DNA of 64,000 bases. Origin: SIG299 sp045531895 (GTDB lineage Bacteria > Bacillota > Clostridia > Lachnospirales > Lachnospiraceae). Below are positions 1-7,625 of this stretch, piece after piece. The stretch is from positions 1 to 64,000 of the forward strand of contig JAZSEW010000025.1 in the NCBI GenBank assembly GCA_045531895.1. Direction: 5' to 3'. Each line of letters opens with the position of its first letter. The stretch's first letter is position 1. Under the pieces are notes generated by a model. The model saw nothing but the letters and a program-made list of their open reading frames with translations, was not told the DNA's origin and did not search any database. The translations under genes and the position numbers were made by a program.

Positions 1-545
1 CCGACTTGCTTTATTTATATATGGATGGTGCCCGTCTTGGCAGTGCATTAACTGCAGAAGGAAATGATTTAACATTAGAAGATATTGCGGCACTTACGGA
101 TGCTTTTTACATTGGCGGTACAAAGAATGGTGCTTTATTCGGAGAAGCAGTGGTAATTGTAAATCCGGCGTTGCAAAAGGAATTCCGGTATTCCATTAAG
201 CAGCATGGAGGCATGCTTGCCAAGGGAAGATTACTGGGAATCCAGTTTGAACGGTTGTTTACGGATGATTTGTTCTTTAAGGCCGGAGTCCATGCCAATC
301 GCATGGCGATGAAATTAAAGAAAGGTCTGGCAGACTGTGATGTGAAGTTTTTGACGGATTCTGTCACCAACCAGCAGTTCCCGATTTTTACAAAACAGGA
401 AATTGAAAGTCTGGGCAGGGAGTTTTTGTTTGAATATAGTGATAGGATAGACGATAATAACTATGCTATTCGATTCTGTACTTCCTGGGCAACCAAAGAA
501 GAGGATGTAGACCATCTGATAGAGGTAGTGCAAAAACTGGCGTAG
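1..545 (+). CDS. Threonine aldolase-type PLP enzyme, C-terminal part (cut by window start)
   Basis: The open frame enters from before base 1, so only the last ~180 residues are visible of a protein normally near 340 residues. The visible start holds DGARLGSAL, the Asp-Gly-Ala-Arg stretch of the low-specificity threonine aldolase family that contacts PLP. About 25 residues later comes GGTKNGALFGEA, whose Lys is the expected Schiff-base lysine. The rest matches the small C-terminal domain of fold-type I aminotransferase-like enzymes, ending in a helix DVDHLIEVVQKLA. The expected reaction is cleavage of L-threonine or L-allo-threonine to glycine and acetaldehyde in the cytoplasm. A related beta-eliminating lyase cannot be ruled out without the N-terminus. 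A GT2 gene follows after 43 bases; no functional link is evident. Confidence 0.8.
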   Translation, partial: DLLYLYMDGARLGSALTAEGNDLTLEDIAALTDAFYIGGTKNGALFGEAVVIVNPALQKEFRYSIKQHGGMLAKGRLLGIQFERLFTDDLFFKAGVHANRMAMKLKKGLADCDVKFLTDSVTNQQFPIFTKQEIESLGREFLFEYSDRIDDNNYAIRFCTSWATKEEDVDHLIEVVQKLA

Positions 546-588
546 CTTAACAATAGAAAAATGTTGTAAAACAGAAGGAGGTTCGTAT

Positions 589-1566
589 ATGGGTATCTTA
601 AAAAGTAAGGTAGATGTTATTATTCCGGTATGTCATCCGGGCAGACGATTGTTTCTTCTGCTGGAAAAACTGGCAGAACAGACAGTGTTGCCGGAAAAAG
701 TGTATCTGTTAAATGTGGAAACAGGTTGGAAAGAGGATTCCTGCGAGGAATTACAGAATATCATTTATAAATATTTTAGAAAGCATAAATTATTTGGACA
801 CAAGCTTCCGTTAAAATTAGAGATTATTCCGGTAAAGGAAAGGTATTATGATGAGGGTGGCACAAGAAATATTGCGGCAAAGCGTTCAAAGAGTTCGTTT
901 CTTTTATTTATGAAGCAGGATGCTGTTCCTGCAGACAGCCGGATGCTTGAAGAACTGTTGTGGAGTATGGAACATGGTGCGGGGGTTGTCTGGGCAAGAC
1001 ATCTGACCCGACCAAATGCCGGAGTATTAAAGACTTATATCGGCTTGTATGATTATCCTTCCAAGTCTTATGTGCGTACGGAAGAGGATATTGAAACCTA
1101 TGGAGTACGTGCGTTTCAGATGTCCAATGCCTGTGCGTTGTATCGCAGAGATATTTTTGAAGCACAGGGGGGGTTTGAAGAAGGAATTATTTCAGGAGAA
1201 GGCAGTCTGTTTGCAGCCCGTCTGCTGAAGAATGGTGGAAAAGTGGCTTATTGTGCAGAAGCAAAGGTGTATTTTTCTGAGAATTCCAACTGGATGGCGC
1301 AGCTGCGCAGAAAGTTTGATGAAGGTGTTGCACATGTGTCTTTTGCAAAAGTGTTTAAGAGCAATAGTGTGGAAAAAGATAGTTGGAAGTACGGAAAGGC
1401 AGTATTTTCCTATCTGATTAATCAGAAATACTATATGGAAATTGCAGATTTTATGGGCGAGAATATTTATAAAGCTGCAGGTTATTTCCTTGGAAAGCAT
1501 TACAAATGGTTGAAAAAGGACTGGATTCTTAAACTGACAAATAATCATTCCTATTGGAGCAGATAA
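589..1566 (+). CDS. GT2 family glycosyltransferase
   Basis: This 325-residue cytoplasmic glycosyltransferase has a GT-A fold. It begins with the Rossmann-like strand VDVIIPVCHPGR, followed near residues 85-95 by EGGTRNIAAKRS and then FLLFMKQDAVP, where the DxA/DxD-like Asp would bind the nucleotide-sugar metal. A later GGFEEGIISGEG segment is typical of rhamnosyltransferase-like GT2 members, so transfer of a sugar to a cell-surface glycan is expected. A strong ribosome site (AGAAGGAGG) lies 7-8 bases before the ATG. The stop TAA shares bases with the ATG of the LicD gene, so the two are translationally coupled. Donor and acceptor cannot be read from the sequence. Confidence 0.85.
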   Translation: MGILKSKVDVIIPVCHPGRRLFLLLEKLAEQTVLPEKVYLLNVETGWKEDSCEELQNIIYKYFRKHKLFGHKLPLKLEIIPVKERYYDEGGTRNIAAKRSKSSFLLFMKQDAVPADSRMLEELLWSMEHGAGVVWARHLTRPNAGVLKTYIGLYDYPSKSYVRTEEDIETYGVRAFQMSNACALYRRDIFEAQGGFEEGIISGEGSLFAARLLKNGGKVAYCAEAKVYFSENSNWMAQLRRKFDEGVAHVSFAKVFKSNSVEKDSWKYGKAVFSYLINQKYYMEIADFMGENIYKAAGYFLGKHYKWLKKDWILKLTNNHSYWSR

Positions 1567-2411
1567 TGAAAGAAGCATTTTTTGAGGAATTGCATCGGTA
1601 CGATTTAGAGGCACTGAAAGCATTTACGGACTTTTGTGAGCAGCATGGCCTCAGATATTATGCCATTGGTGGAACCTTGCTTGGTGCGGTGCGCCACAGA
1701 GGTTTTATCCCGTGGGATGATGATGCGGATATCGGTATGCCAAGACCGGATTATGATAAACTGGTTTCGATGGCAAAGGAATTTCCAAAGCCTTTTGTGT
1801 TGGAGGAGTATCGCTACAACAAAGAGTTCCGGAGTTATTTTGCTAAAATCCGCAATGAGGAAATTGAACTTCTGGAAACGGTGACGGAGGAAACGGACCA
1901 GCGAAGGGGTTATCTGATGGATATTATGCCAATTGACGGTACACCGGATAGTTCTTTTCTACGTAAATTTTATTATGCCAGGGTATTATTGCTCCGCTTT
2001 CTTTGCGGGGCAGCAAATGTGCATACCGGAATTCTCACCAGCCGACCAAAGTGGGAACAGCAGGTATTGAAGGTATGCCGTGCTCTACGTATTTACAAGG
2101 TGCTCACAGTAGAAAAGGTTTATCGTCGTATGGATAAGCTTTTTCACAGCCAGCGGGTTGAAAAGGCAAAGCAGATTGGTACCATTACGGGAGCATACAA
2201 GACCAGAGAAATTGTTCCGGCAGAGTATTTTGGATTACAGGAACCGCCGGTTTATCTGGATTTTGAGGATATGAAGCTTAGGGTGCCGGTGCAGTATGAG
2301 GTGTATCTTACCCACATGTACGGAGATTATAAAAAACTTCCGCCGGAGGACCAGCGGAAGGCTCATTATCAAGGTAAAATTGTAAAGCTGCAGAAGAAAG
2401 AAAACGAATAA
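1566..2411 (+). CDS. LicD family phosphotransferase/nucleotidyltransferase
   Basis: The 281-residue product carries the LicD signature near residues 32-56: IGGTLLGAVRHRG, then FIPWDDDADIGM with the catalytic-type Asp cluster. LicD proteins transfer phosphocholine or related phospho-groups from a CDP-carrier to cell-surface glycans or teichoic acids. The ATG at 1566 overlaps the preceding stop codon and has GGAG six bases upstream. An in-frame TTG at 1554 also exists but has no good ribosome site. Coupling to the GT2 gene suggests the two act on one surface glycan, one adding a sugar and one a phospho-substituent. No choline kinase or CDP-choline genes are visible here, so the substituent is unknown. 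Confidence 0.88.
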   Translation: MKEAFFEELHRYDLEALKAFTDFCEQHGLRYYAIGGTLLGAVRHRGFIPWDDDADIGMPRPDYDKLVSMAKEFPKPFVLEEYRYNKEFRSYFAKIRNEEIELLETVTEETDQRRGYLMDIMPIDGTPDSSFLRKFYYARVLLLRFLCGAANVHTGILTSRPKWEQQVLKVCRALRIYKVLTVEKVYRRMDKLFHSQRVEKAKQIGTITGAYKTREIVPAEYFGLQEPPVYLDFEDMKLRVPVQYEVYLTHMYGDYKKLPPEDQRKAHYQGKIVKLQKKENE

Positions 2412-2426
2412 TTGTTTACCTTTGTT

Positions 2427-3569
2427 TTATTCTGTCCGGGTTGGAATGTTTTCCAGAAAACCGTCAGAAAAATGCAGCTCTCCGTCTGAAGTAATAAAAA
2501 CTGCATAGATATCTTCGAGGGAATGGATAAGCTCCATTCCCTTTTCTAATCCAAGAGCAAAGCAGGCAGTACTTAGAGCGTCTCCGGTGGCGGAATCCTT
2601 GCTGATGATAGTGACCTGTGTAAGGTCTGTATTGCAGGGATATCCGGTGCTTGCATCTAAAATATGGTGGTAGAAGCTCCCATTGGCATCGTAAAAATAG
2701 CGCTCGTAAATACCGGAGGATACCATGGAACAATCCTTAAGTTCTGAGATGGCCACCACTATGGAATCCCGGTCTTCAAAAGGCTTCTGGATACCTACGT
2801 TAAAGGCAGTGCCTTCCGGCTTTTCGCCCACCAGAAGAATATTACCACCCAGGTTAATAATGGCGCTGGTGACCCCTTTTGATAAAAGGAATTCCTTGAC
2901 CCGGTCGGCAATGTACCCCTTTGCTACGGCTCCCAGTTCTAACTGCATGCCCTCTTTGGCGAAAGATAAGGTGTTACCTTCTAACGTAATGTCTCTGTAA
3001 TTTACCAAAGCCTGCGCTTTTGCGATGGAATCCGCAGAAGGTGCCTCTGTCTTGTGCTCTAAATTTGAAAAGTCCCAAAGGGAAGACAGTAGTGCAATAC
3101 TGATATCCAGGGCGCCATCGGACAGATCTGCATATTTTAAAGAAAAATCCAAAATGTCCTTTAATTCATTAGAAACGGTAAAAATTGTTTCACCATCAGA
3201 GGATGCTTTGTTAATGGAATATAGTTCAGAATCCTCCTGCGTTCTGCTGAACAGCTTTTCATATTTGTCAATAATGGCAAAGCATTCGTTTAAAATGCTG
3301 TAATCTGTGGAATCATACAGTTGGATGGTACATACGGTATGCAGCAAATCGTAGCTGCAGGCGGAAATCGGTGAAACATTGCCCGCAGTTAAGGGGATAA
3401 CCAGATAATCTGCCGATGTTTTATCTGCGTTTGCAGCAGGAGTAACGGTCTGCGTTTTCTGGGGACTATTTGGTCCGGAAGGAAAATTACAGCCGGAAAA
3501 TAATACTGTTATGGAACATATAACAGCGAATAATAATGGAAGGAATTTATGATTGAAACTTTGCTTCAA
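2427..3569 (-). CDS. apbE: FAD:protein FMN transferase, lipoprotein form
   Basis: ApbE flavinyltransferase covalently attaches FMN from FAD to Thr/Ser of extracytoplasmic carrier proteins. The N-terminus is a lipoprotein signal: basic, hydrophobic, then the lipobox LFSGC with the lipidated Cys at residue 27 from the TTG at 3569. Family landmarks follow in order: ELGAVAKGYIAD, INLGGNILLVG, HHILDASTGYP and the metal/FAD-site stretch SATGDALSTACFALG. The reading frame stays open to a GTG at 3587, but AAAGAGG lies five bases before the TTG, which gives a normal signal peptide, so I prefer the TTG. It is divergent from the FMN-binding protein gene, its likely substrate. Its promoter lies at 3614-3642. 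Confidence 0.92.
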   Translation of the reverse strand: MKQSFNHKFLPLLFAVICSITVLFSGCNFPSGPNSPQKTQTVTPAANADKTSADYLVIPLTAGNVSPISACSYDLLHTVCTIQLYDSTDYSILNECFAIIDKYEKLFSRTQEDSELYSINKASSDGETIFTVSNELKDILDFSLKYADLSDGALDISIALLSSLWDFSNLEHKTEAPSADSIAKAQALVNYRDITLEGNTLSFAKEGMQLELGAVAKGYIADRVKEFLLSKGVTSAIINLGGNILLVGEKPEGTAFNVGIQKPFEDRDSIVVAISELKDCSMVSSGIYERYFYDANGSFYHHILDASTGYPCNTDLTQVTIISKDSATGDALSTACFALGLEKGMELIHSLEDIYAVFITSDGELHFSDGFLENIPTRTE

Positions 3570-3613
3570 AACAGCCTCTTTCTGCACTTGTTATGTGCGA
3601 TATTCTGCTTTGG

Positions 3614-3642
3614 ATTGTAAAGGTTTTGATACTGACTGTCAA
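3614..3642 (-). promoter_or_regulatory. Sigma-A promoter for apbE
   Basis: Read on the minus strand the region gives TTGACA, a 17-base spacer and TACAAT, a near-consensus sigma-A promoter. It lies about 45 bases upstream of the TTG start of apbE. Confidence 0.75.
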
Positions 3643-3678
3643 TGGAAAAATTTTTATGGACTTTGTGGTGAAAACTGC

Positions 3679-3707
3679 TTTACATGAACAAAAAAATACA
3701 GTATACT
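3679..3707 (+). promoter_or_regulatory. Sigma-A promoter for the FMN-binding protein gene
   Basis: TTTACA, a 17-base spacer and TATACT lie about 75 bases upstream of the ATG at 3781. It is divergent from the apbE promoter and only 36 bases from it, so one regulator could control both genes. Confidence 0.7.
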
Positions 3708-3780
3708 AAACGAGTTAAGAAATATAAAAATAGGACTAATGAACTATGAATCTGGATTTTAAAGAAAGAGGGTTTACTTT

Positions 3781-4692
3781 ATGAAAAAGAAAAAGGATAA
3801 TGGATTACGGGCTGTGATTTGTCTTGCACTTGCTACTGTTGTTGTGGGAGGAGTATCTATTGCAATTTCCAAGCTGGAACATGCAGGCAGCGTTACGTTA
3901 GAGGTAACCGGAGCAAGTGCCAGAATTAAAGAAGCAAGACAGAATGCAGACGGTACTTATACCGTTGTGATTTCTGAAAATGGTTATGTGGGCGAAATGG
4001 TAATTGAAGCAACCTATTCTGCTGATGGACAGTCTCTGGTTTCCTACAATGTAGCAAGTCATACGGAAACACCGGATATCGGTTCTAAGGTAAATGAAGC
4101 AGATTACAAGGCAAAGCTTGCAAATGTAAAGCTTCCGGTGACAACCTCCGGTCTTGATATTTCTGGAATTCTTGGATTAGAACAGGAAGCAGCTTTAGGA
4201 AGCAGCGGTGTATTAAAGGACGGTTCCTATACAACAAAGACAGAACCTACAGAAACCGGAGATTATAACTATGTCACAGTGACTGTGGAAAACGGTAAGG
4301 TAACAAACGTAGTATGGGATGAAATCACCGGCGGAGCTTCGAAAGCAGAACTGGCAGCAAATGGTCAGTATGTTATGGTAGAAGGCAATCCGACCTGGAA
4401 AGACCAGTCAGAATCGCTGGGGGCATATGTGGTAACGAATCAGACCACCAATGGAATCATGAATGAGAACGGTTACACCGATGTAGTCTCCGGTGTCAGT
4501 ATTTATGTGGGCGGCTTTGTGGATTTAGCAAATCAGGCCCTTGCACTGGCTTCCGGCGCATCAATGGCAGCACCTGCAATTGATGCAACTAACGTGGATG
4601 TGGTATCCGGTGCAACCTTTTCCTCCAAGGCAGTAATTCGTGCGATTGATGAAGGCTTCGTATTTTTAAGAGATTTTGTATTAAATAAATAA
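3781..4692 (+). CDS. Membrane-anchored two-domain FMN-binding protein
   Basis: The 303-residue product has an N-terminal membrane anchor (about residues 9-28) and then extracytoplasmic FMN_bind-type sequence. Two modules can be read. An RnfG-like module starts with GYVGEMVIEA and HTETPDIGS (ETPDIG at 96-101) and ends with DVVSGATFSSKAV. SGAT at 276-279 is the classical flavinylation site, with FMN going on Thr279. Between these halves lies a second module (about residues 140-262), beginning GVLKDGSYTT and containing TWKDQSESLG and DVVSGVSIYV. It resembles PplA-type FMN domains but has SGVS (237-240) where SGAT is expected. A role in extracytoplasmic electron transfer is inferred from the family and the adjacent apbE. 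Its redox partner is not in the window. Confidence 0.85.
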   Translation: MKKKKDNGLRAVICLALATVVVGGVSIAISKLEHAGSVTLEVTGASARIKEARQNADGTYTVVISENGYVGEMVIEATYSADGQSLVSYNVASHTETPDIGSKVNEADYKAKLANVKLPVTTSGLDISGILGLEQEAALGSSGVLKDGSYTTKTEPTETGDYNYVTVTVENGKVTNVVWDEITGGASKAELAANGQYVMVEGNPTWKDQSESLGAYVVTNQTTNGIMNENGYTDVVSGVSIYVGGFVDLANQALALASGASMAAPAIDATNVDVVSGATFSSKAVIRAIDEGFVFLRDFVLNK

Positions 4693-4707
4693 GTTGTGGA
4701 AAAAAAG

Positions 4708-4780
4708 AAATCCCTATGTTATAATTTGTTCGGGGCTTCGCCCGGGCGCAAACGTATAGCATAGGGAATTTTTATGTTTT
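4708..4780 (+). terminator. Long hairpin terminator after the FMN-binding protein gene
   Basis: The outer arms aaatccctatg and catagggaattt pair with one small irregularity. They enclose a GC-rich inner hairpin around cggggcttcgcccg. A T-rich run (tttttatgttttt) follows. This is an intrinsic terminator of unusual length, directly before the ilv promoter. Confidence 0.65.
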
Positions 4781-4793
4781 TGTGCTTTTTCAC

Positions 4794-4822
4794 TTGACAT
4801 TATTAAAGTGTAGGGGTACAAT
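4794..4822 (+). promoter_or_regulatory. Sigma-A promoter for ilvN-ilvC
   Basis: A perfect TTGACA, a 17-base spacer and TACAAT. The leader to the ATG at 4886 is only about 55 bases. I see no T-box, leader peptide or terminator-antiterminator in it, so attenuation is unlikely here. Confidence 0.85.
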
Positions 4823-4885
4823 AGTAGAAATTGAATTAACGCTATAACGAATTAAAGCGACAAAATCAGAAAGAGAGATGATTAC

Positions 4886-5392
4886 ATGAGAAAAATGGTA
4901 TTATCTATTCTGGTGGACAACACTTTCGGCGTGTTAAGCCGCGTTGCAGGATTATTCAGCCGCAGAGGCTATAATATCGACAGCTTGACCGTAGGTGTTA
5001 CAGAGGATAGCAACTTTTCCCGTATGACTGTTGTCGTTACCGGAGATGAGCAGATTCTGGACCAGATAAAAAAACAGCTGGCAAAGCTTGAGGATGTAAA
5101 GGAAATTAAGGAGCTTCCTCCGGGACAGTCCGTTTCCAGAGAACTTATTTTAGTCAAGGTGGCAGTAACACCGGCAGAGCGTCAGTCTGTTATTTCCATT
5201 GCGGATATTTTCCGTGCTAAAATTGTTGACGTAGCGACCGATTCCTTAATGATTGAGCTTACCGGAAATGAAGCAAAGTTAGCAGCATTTATTGAATTGC
5301 TGGAAGGCTACACAATTAAAGAAATTGCCCGCACCGGAATCACCGGTCTCTCCAGAGGAGCCGGCGATATGGGCGAGTACATAGATGATTAA
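4886..5392 (+). CDS. ilvN: Acetolactate synthase small (regulatory) subunit
   Basis: The 168-residue product begins with an ACT domain (VLSILVDNTFGVLSRVAG, then RGYNIDSLTVG) that binds branched-chain amino acids for feedback control. It continues into the C-terminal IlvN/IlvH domain (RELILVKVAV, TDSLMIELTG). The length matches the family (~160-170). It activates and regulates the catalytic subunit IlvB, the first common step of valine, leucine and isoleucine synthesis in the cytoplasm. The gene has its own promoter, an AGAAAGAGAG ribosome site, and lies 15 bases before ilvC. The catalytic subunit gene is not next to it, which differs from the common ilvBNC order. ilvH is the alternative symbol. 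Confidence 0.93.
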   Translation: MRKMVLSILVDNTFGVLSRVAGLFSRRGYNIDSLTVGVTEDSNFSRMTVVVTGDEQILDQIKKQLAKLEDVKEIKELPPGQSVSRELILVKVAVTPAERQSVISIADIFRAKIVDVATDSLMIELTGNEAKLAAFIELLEGYTIKEIARTGITGLSRGAGDMGEYIDD

Positions 5393-5407
5393 TGGGAGGA
5401 TATAAAA

Positions 5408-6427
5408 ATGGCAAAGATTTATTATGAACAGGATTGTAACATCTCCATGTTAAATGGAAAGACAGTAGCAGTAATCGGTTACGGCAGCCAGGGTCACGCT
5501 CATGCATTAAACATGAAGGAATCCGGCGTAAACGTAATCATCGGTCTTTACGAGGGCAGTAAGTCCTGGGCAAAGGCTGAAAAGCAGGGTCTTACCGTAT
5601 ACACAGCAGCAGAAGCTGCAAAGAAGGCTGATATCATCATGATTCTTATCAATGATGAATTACAGGCTGATATGTACAAGAAGGACATCGAGCCAAACTT
5701 AGAGGCTGGAAATATGTTAATGTTCGCTCACGGCTTCAACATTCACTTTGGCTGCATCAAGCCACCGGCTGATGTAGACGTTACCATGATTGCGCCTAAG
5801 GGACCTGGCCATACTGTACGTTCCGAGTATCAGGCAGGTAAGGGTGTTCCTTGTTTAGTAGCAGTAGAGCAGGATGCAACAGGTAAGGCTTTAGATATGG
5901 CTTTAGCTTATGCAGCAGCTATCGGTGGTGCAAGAGCAGGCGTGTTAGAGACAACCTTCAGAACAGAAACAGAAACAGACCTCTTCGGTGAGCAGGCAGT
6001 TCTTTGCGGTGGTGTATGTGCTCTTATGCAGGCTGGTTTTGAAACATTAGTAGAAGCCGGTTATGATGAAAGAAATGCTTACTTTGAGTGTATCCACGAG
6101 ATGAAGCTCATCGTTGACTTAATTTACCAGTCCGGTTTTGCTGGTATGAGATACTCCATCTCCAATACAGCAGAATATGGTGATTACATCACCGGTCCTA
6201 AGATTATTACAGAGGACACAAAGAAGGCTATGAAGAAGGTTCTTTCCGACATTCAGGATGGCTCCTTCGCCAAGGAATTCTTATTAGATATGTCCCAGGC
6301 TGGCCGTCAGGTTCACTTCAAGGCAATGAGAAAGCTTGCAGCTGAGCATCCATCCGAAAAGGTTGGCGAAGAGATTCGTGCTCTTTACAGCTGGAATAAC
6401 GAAGAAGATAAGTTTATCAACAACTAA
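5408..6427 (+). CDS. ilvC: Ketol-acid reductoisomerase
   Basis: The 339-residue product is a class I (short form) ketol-acid reductoisomerase. It converts 2-acetolactate or 2-aceto-2-hydroxybutyrate to the dihydroxy acid using NAD(P)H and Mg. The nucleotide-binding motif GYGSQGHAHALN is at about residues 25-36. The metal-site motifs follow, including TETDLFGEQAVLCGG and FECIHEMKLIVDLIY. The C-terminal all-alpha knotted domain is complete. The gene follows ilvN with a GGAGG ribosome site. Codon use is more biased than in neighbouring genes, as expected for a highly expressed enzyme. Transcription ends at the strong hairpin at 6454-6500. Confidence 0.97.
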   Translation: MAKIYYEQDCNISMLNGKTVAVIGYGSQGHAHALNMKESGVNVIIGLYEGSKSWAKAEKQGLTVYTAAEAAKKADIIMILINDELQADMYKKDIEPNLEAGNMLMFAHGFNIHFGCIKPPADVDVTMIAPKGPGHTVRSEYQAGKGVPCLVAVEQDATGKALDMALAYAAAIGGARAGVLETTFRTETETDLFGEQAVLCGGVCALMQAGFETLVEAGYDERNAYFECIHEMKLIVDLIYQSGFAGMRYSISNTAEYGDYITGPKIITEDTKKAMKKVLSDIQDGSFAKEFLLDMSQAGRQVHFKAMRKLAAEHPSEKVGEEIRALYSWNNEEDKFINN

Positions 6428-6453
6428 GAATTATTACATAGTGAAATAAAGTG

Positions 6454-6500
6454 CAGGGCAGTCATATTACTGATAATCAGTGATATGACTGCCCTGTTTT
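6454..6500. terminator. Strong, probably bidirectional terminator between convergent ilvC and the FkbM gene
   Basis: Fourteen perfect pairs (cagggcagtcatat with atatgactgccctg) extend inward through a G-T pair and ctga/tcag to a 3-base loop, giving a stem of about 20 pairs. TTTT follows on the + strand and an AT-rich stretch lies on the other side. It sits between two converging genes. Confidence 0.88.
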
Positions 6501-6505
6501 ATAAA

Positions 6506-7411
6506 CTATTTCTTTTCCGGAGGTATCGCATACAGCACGGTCTCATTAACGGAAAAAGAATGATGTCGTACATACAGCTTGTATTTCGGTACCAGTTTGT
6601 GAATCCAGGTTGGAATTTCTATAAAATCTCTGTTCTTGTGATAGATGCAAATGGCAAGCTTGGGCTTGTTCTTTAAAATTGTTTTTCTGGCACCCCGCAG
6701 TGCATTCATTTCGGAACCTTCCACGTCCATTTTGATAAAGGTGGCATCCTGACATTCCGGAGTATCATCAATAGCACGAACCGGAACTTGTATTGTATGC
6801 TCATCTGCGGCTGAAACTAAAGAAGAACCTTTGCCACGGTCGGCGTGAAAATACAGGGTAGTTGTTTCTTTATGCACACCGGCGCATATAGCGGTGACAT
6901 GTTTTCCTGCTCCGCGTTTTTCCAAACGGGCATGGTATTTTTCCATTGGCTCAAAGCAGACAATGCTTTGATATCTGCCTTTGGTTGCCCGGAGAAAATC
7001 TTTCATGGTATCTCCATCAAAAGCACCACAGTCAACAAAAACTTCATCATTGGAAAGAGAAACGATGTCCTTTACAAAGTACTGGTCGTGCTTGGAAAAG
7101 ACGGGAGCATCTTTCGGATTGTGAGTTGCGCGGTAACGGGCAGCACGGAAGAAAACTTCTTTGGATAAATCATCTGCCAATAGCGAGGCAGTATTCTCCA
7201 GTTCTGCTTTATGCTCTGCGAAATATTTTTCTGTGTTTTGCATACTTATAGATGGTGTTTTGCAATCCTGGGCATAGAGAATTTTAGTAAACCAGTCATT
7301 TACCCCCAGAACTTTAAAAAAGCTGACAACGCTGTCGCCAAGAACAGTGCCGCGGATGTGGTCCTGTACGAACAGGCGTAGTTTTTTTATGGTATCGGTA
7401 ACTGTACTCAC
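6506..7411 (-). CDS. FkbM family SAM-dependent methyltransferase
   Basis: The 301-residue product has an N-terminal extension of about 100 residues and then an FkbM-type methyltransferase fold. VFVDCGAFDGDTMKDFL is SAM motif I, VCFEPMEKYHARL holds the acidic ribose contact, and FIKMDVEGSEMNALRGA is the FkbM hallmark. The family O-methylates sugars, lipids or polyketides. In bacteria such orphan genes often lie near surface-glycan genes, which fits this window. The start is GTG with AAAGGAG upstream. It is monocistronic, convergent with ilvC and divergent from the MATE gene. The substrate is unknown. Confidence 0.88.
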   Translation of the reverse strand: MSTVTDTIKKLRLFVQDHIRGTVLGDSVVSFFKVLGVNDWFTKILYAQDCKTPSISMQNTEKYFAEHKAELENTASLLADDLSKEVFFRAARYRATHNPKDAPVFSKHDQYFVKDIVSLSNDEVFVDCGAFDGDTMKDFLRATKGRYQSIVCFEPMEKYHARLEKRGAGKHVTAICAGVHKETTTLYFHADRGKGSSLVSAADEHTIQVPVRAIDDTPECQDATFIKMDVEGSEMNALRGARKTILKNKPKLAICIYHKNRDFIEIPTWIHKLVPKYKLYVRHHSFSVNETVLYAIPPEKK

Positions 7412-7524
7412 GGAAAACTCCTTTATTTATGTAATCGGAAGGCAGACAATGAATGCTTTTTTTCACACAGTGCCTTTGCCAAAGAAGAGTGTACCACATT
7501 TTTATTGAAAAATCAAAAAAATGA

Positions 7525-7553
7525 TTGCATTTTTGTAATTTTCGTGGTATTTA
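7525..7553 (+). promoter_or_regulatory. Possible promoter for the MATE gene
   Basis: TTGCAT, 17 bases and TATTTA. The -10 is weak, so this is only a candidate in the 142-base to 214-base divergent gap before the MATE gene. Confidence 0.3.
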
Positions 7554-7625
7554 ATGATGTTGGCAATTGTTAATGGGAAAATTTCAGAAAAGGAAGAAAG
7601 CGGTTCTTTCGGAAAAAGAGGAAAA

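Noticed and set aside
4823..4885. T-box or leader-peptide attenuator before ilvN
   Set aside because: The leader is only ~55 bases, with no GGTGGTACCACGG core, no terminator and no Leu/Val/Ile codon run.
7554..7625. N-terminal extension of the MATE protein
   Set aside because: The stretch is charged low complexity before the family's conserved opening, and better start codons lie at 7626 and 7647.
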